Positions 4,972 to 5,244 of a stretch of 5,244 nt of DNA are shown here, piece after piece. The stretch lies in the NCBI GenBank assembly GCA_003551265.1, contig PUMG01000139.1, forward strand, positions 1-5,244. Direction: 5' to 3'. This stretch comes from Halovenus sp. (GTDB lineage: Archaea > Halobacteriota > Halobacteria > Halobacteriales > Haloarculaceae). Positions within the stretch are counted from its first letter, which is position 1; each line of letters starts with the position of its first letter. The position numbers and the translations under genes were made by a program. Below the pieces are notes generated by a model. That model was not told where the DNA came from, did no database searches, and saw only the letters and a program-made list of their open reading frames with translations.

Positions 4972-5244
4972 GACTGACGGCGAAACGCTCCCGGTATCTG
5001 ACGGAGTGTCTGGCCCGGGTCTTCATACCTGTCTCTTACGCATAAGTTGGACGCGGTCTGTCCCAGGGATGTAGTAATCAGTCACAATTTGGAGGTGTGT
5101 AGTGTCGTACATGAGGAACAGCTAGGAGTGAGAAGACGGGAAAGCCCCAGGTCGCTCGACTCGGGGGGCTCGCTGCGCGCTTCCCTCGCGGTGCTCGGTC
5201 CAGTGCTTGTGTCGCCCACCTTCGTCGAGTGTCCTGCCCCTTTC
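4972..5244. other. Non-coding right end with GC-rich low-complexity tail
   Basis: I see no convincing gene. The first 140 bases are of mixed, locally AT-richer composition and hold the 29-codon ORF described separately. From about 5140 the sequence becomes rich in GCTCG/CGCGC-like words. GGGAAAGCCCC (5138-5148) opens a possible hairpin, AGCCCC (5143-5148) with GGGGCT (5165-5170), 16-nt loop. This could be the edge of an insertion element or the end of a gene lying beyond the window. Confidence 0.3.
5023..5112 (-). other. Small ORF of 29 codons, possible gene remnant
   Basis: A minus-strand ATG at 5112 opens a 29-codon frame to TGA at 5023-5025. The start of the peptide reads MYDTTHLQIVTDYYIPGTD. 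It looks protein-like, yet uses AT-rich codons (ATT, ACT, GAT, CAA, AGA) unlike the neighbouring genes. An in-frame TAG lies just upstream, and no ribosome site or TATA box is obvious. It may be a decayed piece of a mobile-element or other gene, or chance. Confidence 0.2.

Noticed and set aside
5140..5244. Minus-strand open frames entering from the right edge
   Set aside because: Two frames stay open over much of the tail but read as low-complexity Arg/Ser/Pro peptides with no motif, so no partial gene is claimed.

Overview
The window looks like haloarchaeal DNA (Halobacteria). It is GC-rich, its proteins are acidic, TATA/BRE-like promoters sit before the genes, and two neighbouring genes encode regulators of the haloarchaea-typical bacterio-opsin-activator (Bat, HTH_10) type. 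No rRNA, tRNA or CRISPR array was seen. The species and replicon cannot be told from the sequence.

Layout: (1) about 3-482, +, the C-terminal part of a polytopic membrane protein, cut by the window edge, with a His/Leu/Asn-rich helix of the type seen in heme-copper-oxidase-like proteins. (2) 525-1667, -, a complete radical SAM/SPASM protein converging on gene 1. (3) 1668-1810, a divergent promoter region with two TATA-like boxes and a CCGAA-N4-TTCGG dyad. (4) 1811-2467, +, a first Bat-type HTH regulator. (5) 2581-3234, +, a second Bat-type regulator with a different sensor half. (6) 3397-3846, +, an SRPBCC (START/polyketide-cyclase fold) protein. (7) 4051-4971, +, a membrane protein with about eight helices and no family I can name. 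(8) 4972-5244, no convincing gene: a 29-codon minus-strand ORF and a GC-rich low-complexity tail.

The genes look like a small regulatory and redox or cofactor island. A radical SAM enzyme of the NirJ/AhbD-like SPASM type, two putative membrane proteins with conserved-looking histidines, and an SRPBCC small-ligand-binding protein surround two transcription regulators. This suggests a respiratory or heme/cofactor function (denitrification-linked loci are one possibility), but no gene in the window proves a pathway.

The most striking non-coding signal is a 14-bp near-palindrome, CTTCG-N4-CGAAG. It occurs three times around the second regulator: just after the first regulator's stop, on that gene's own presumed promoter, and just after its own stop. 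The first and third copies are exact reverse complements. A shorter TTCG-N4-CGAA version precedes the final membrane gene. Together they look like an operator set for one of the two regulators, though a terminator or RNA-processing role for the copies beside stop codons is not excluded.
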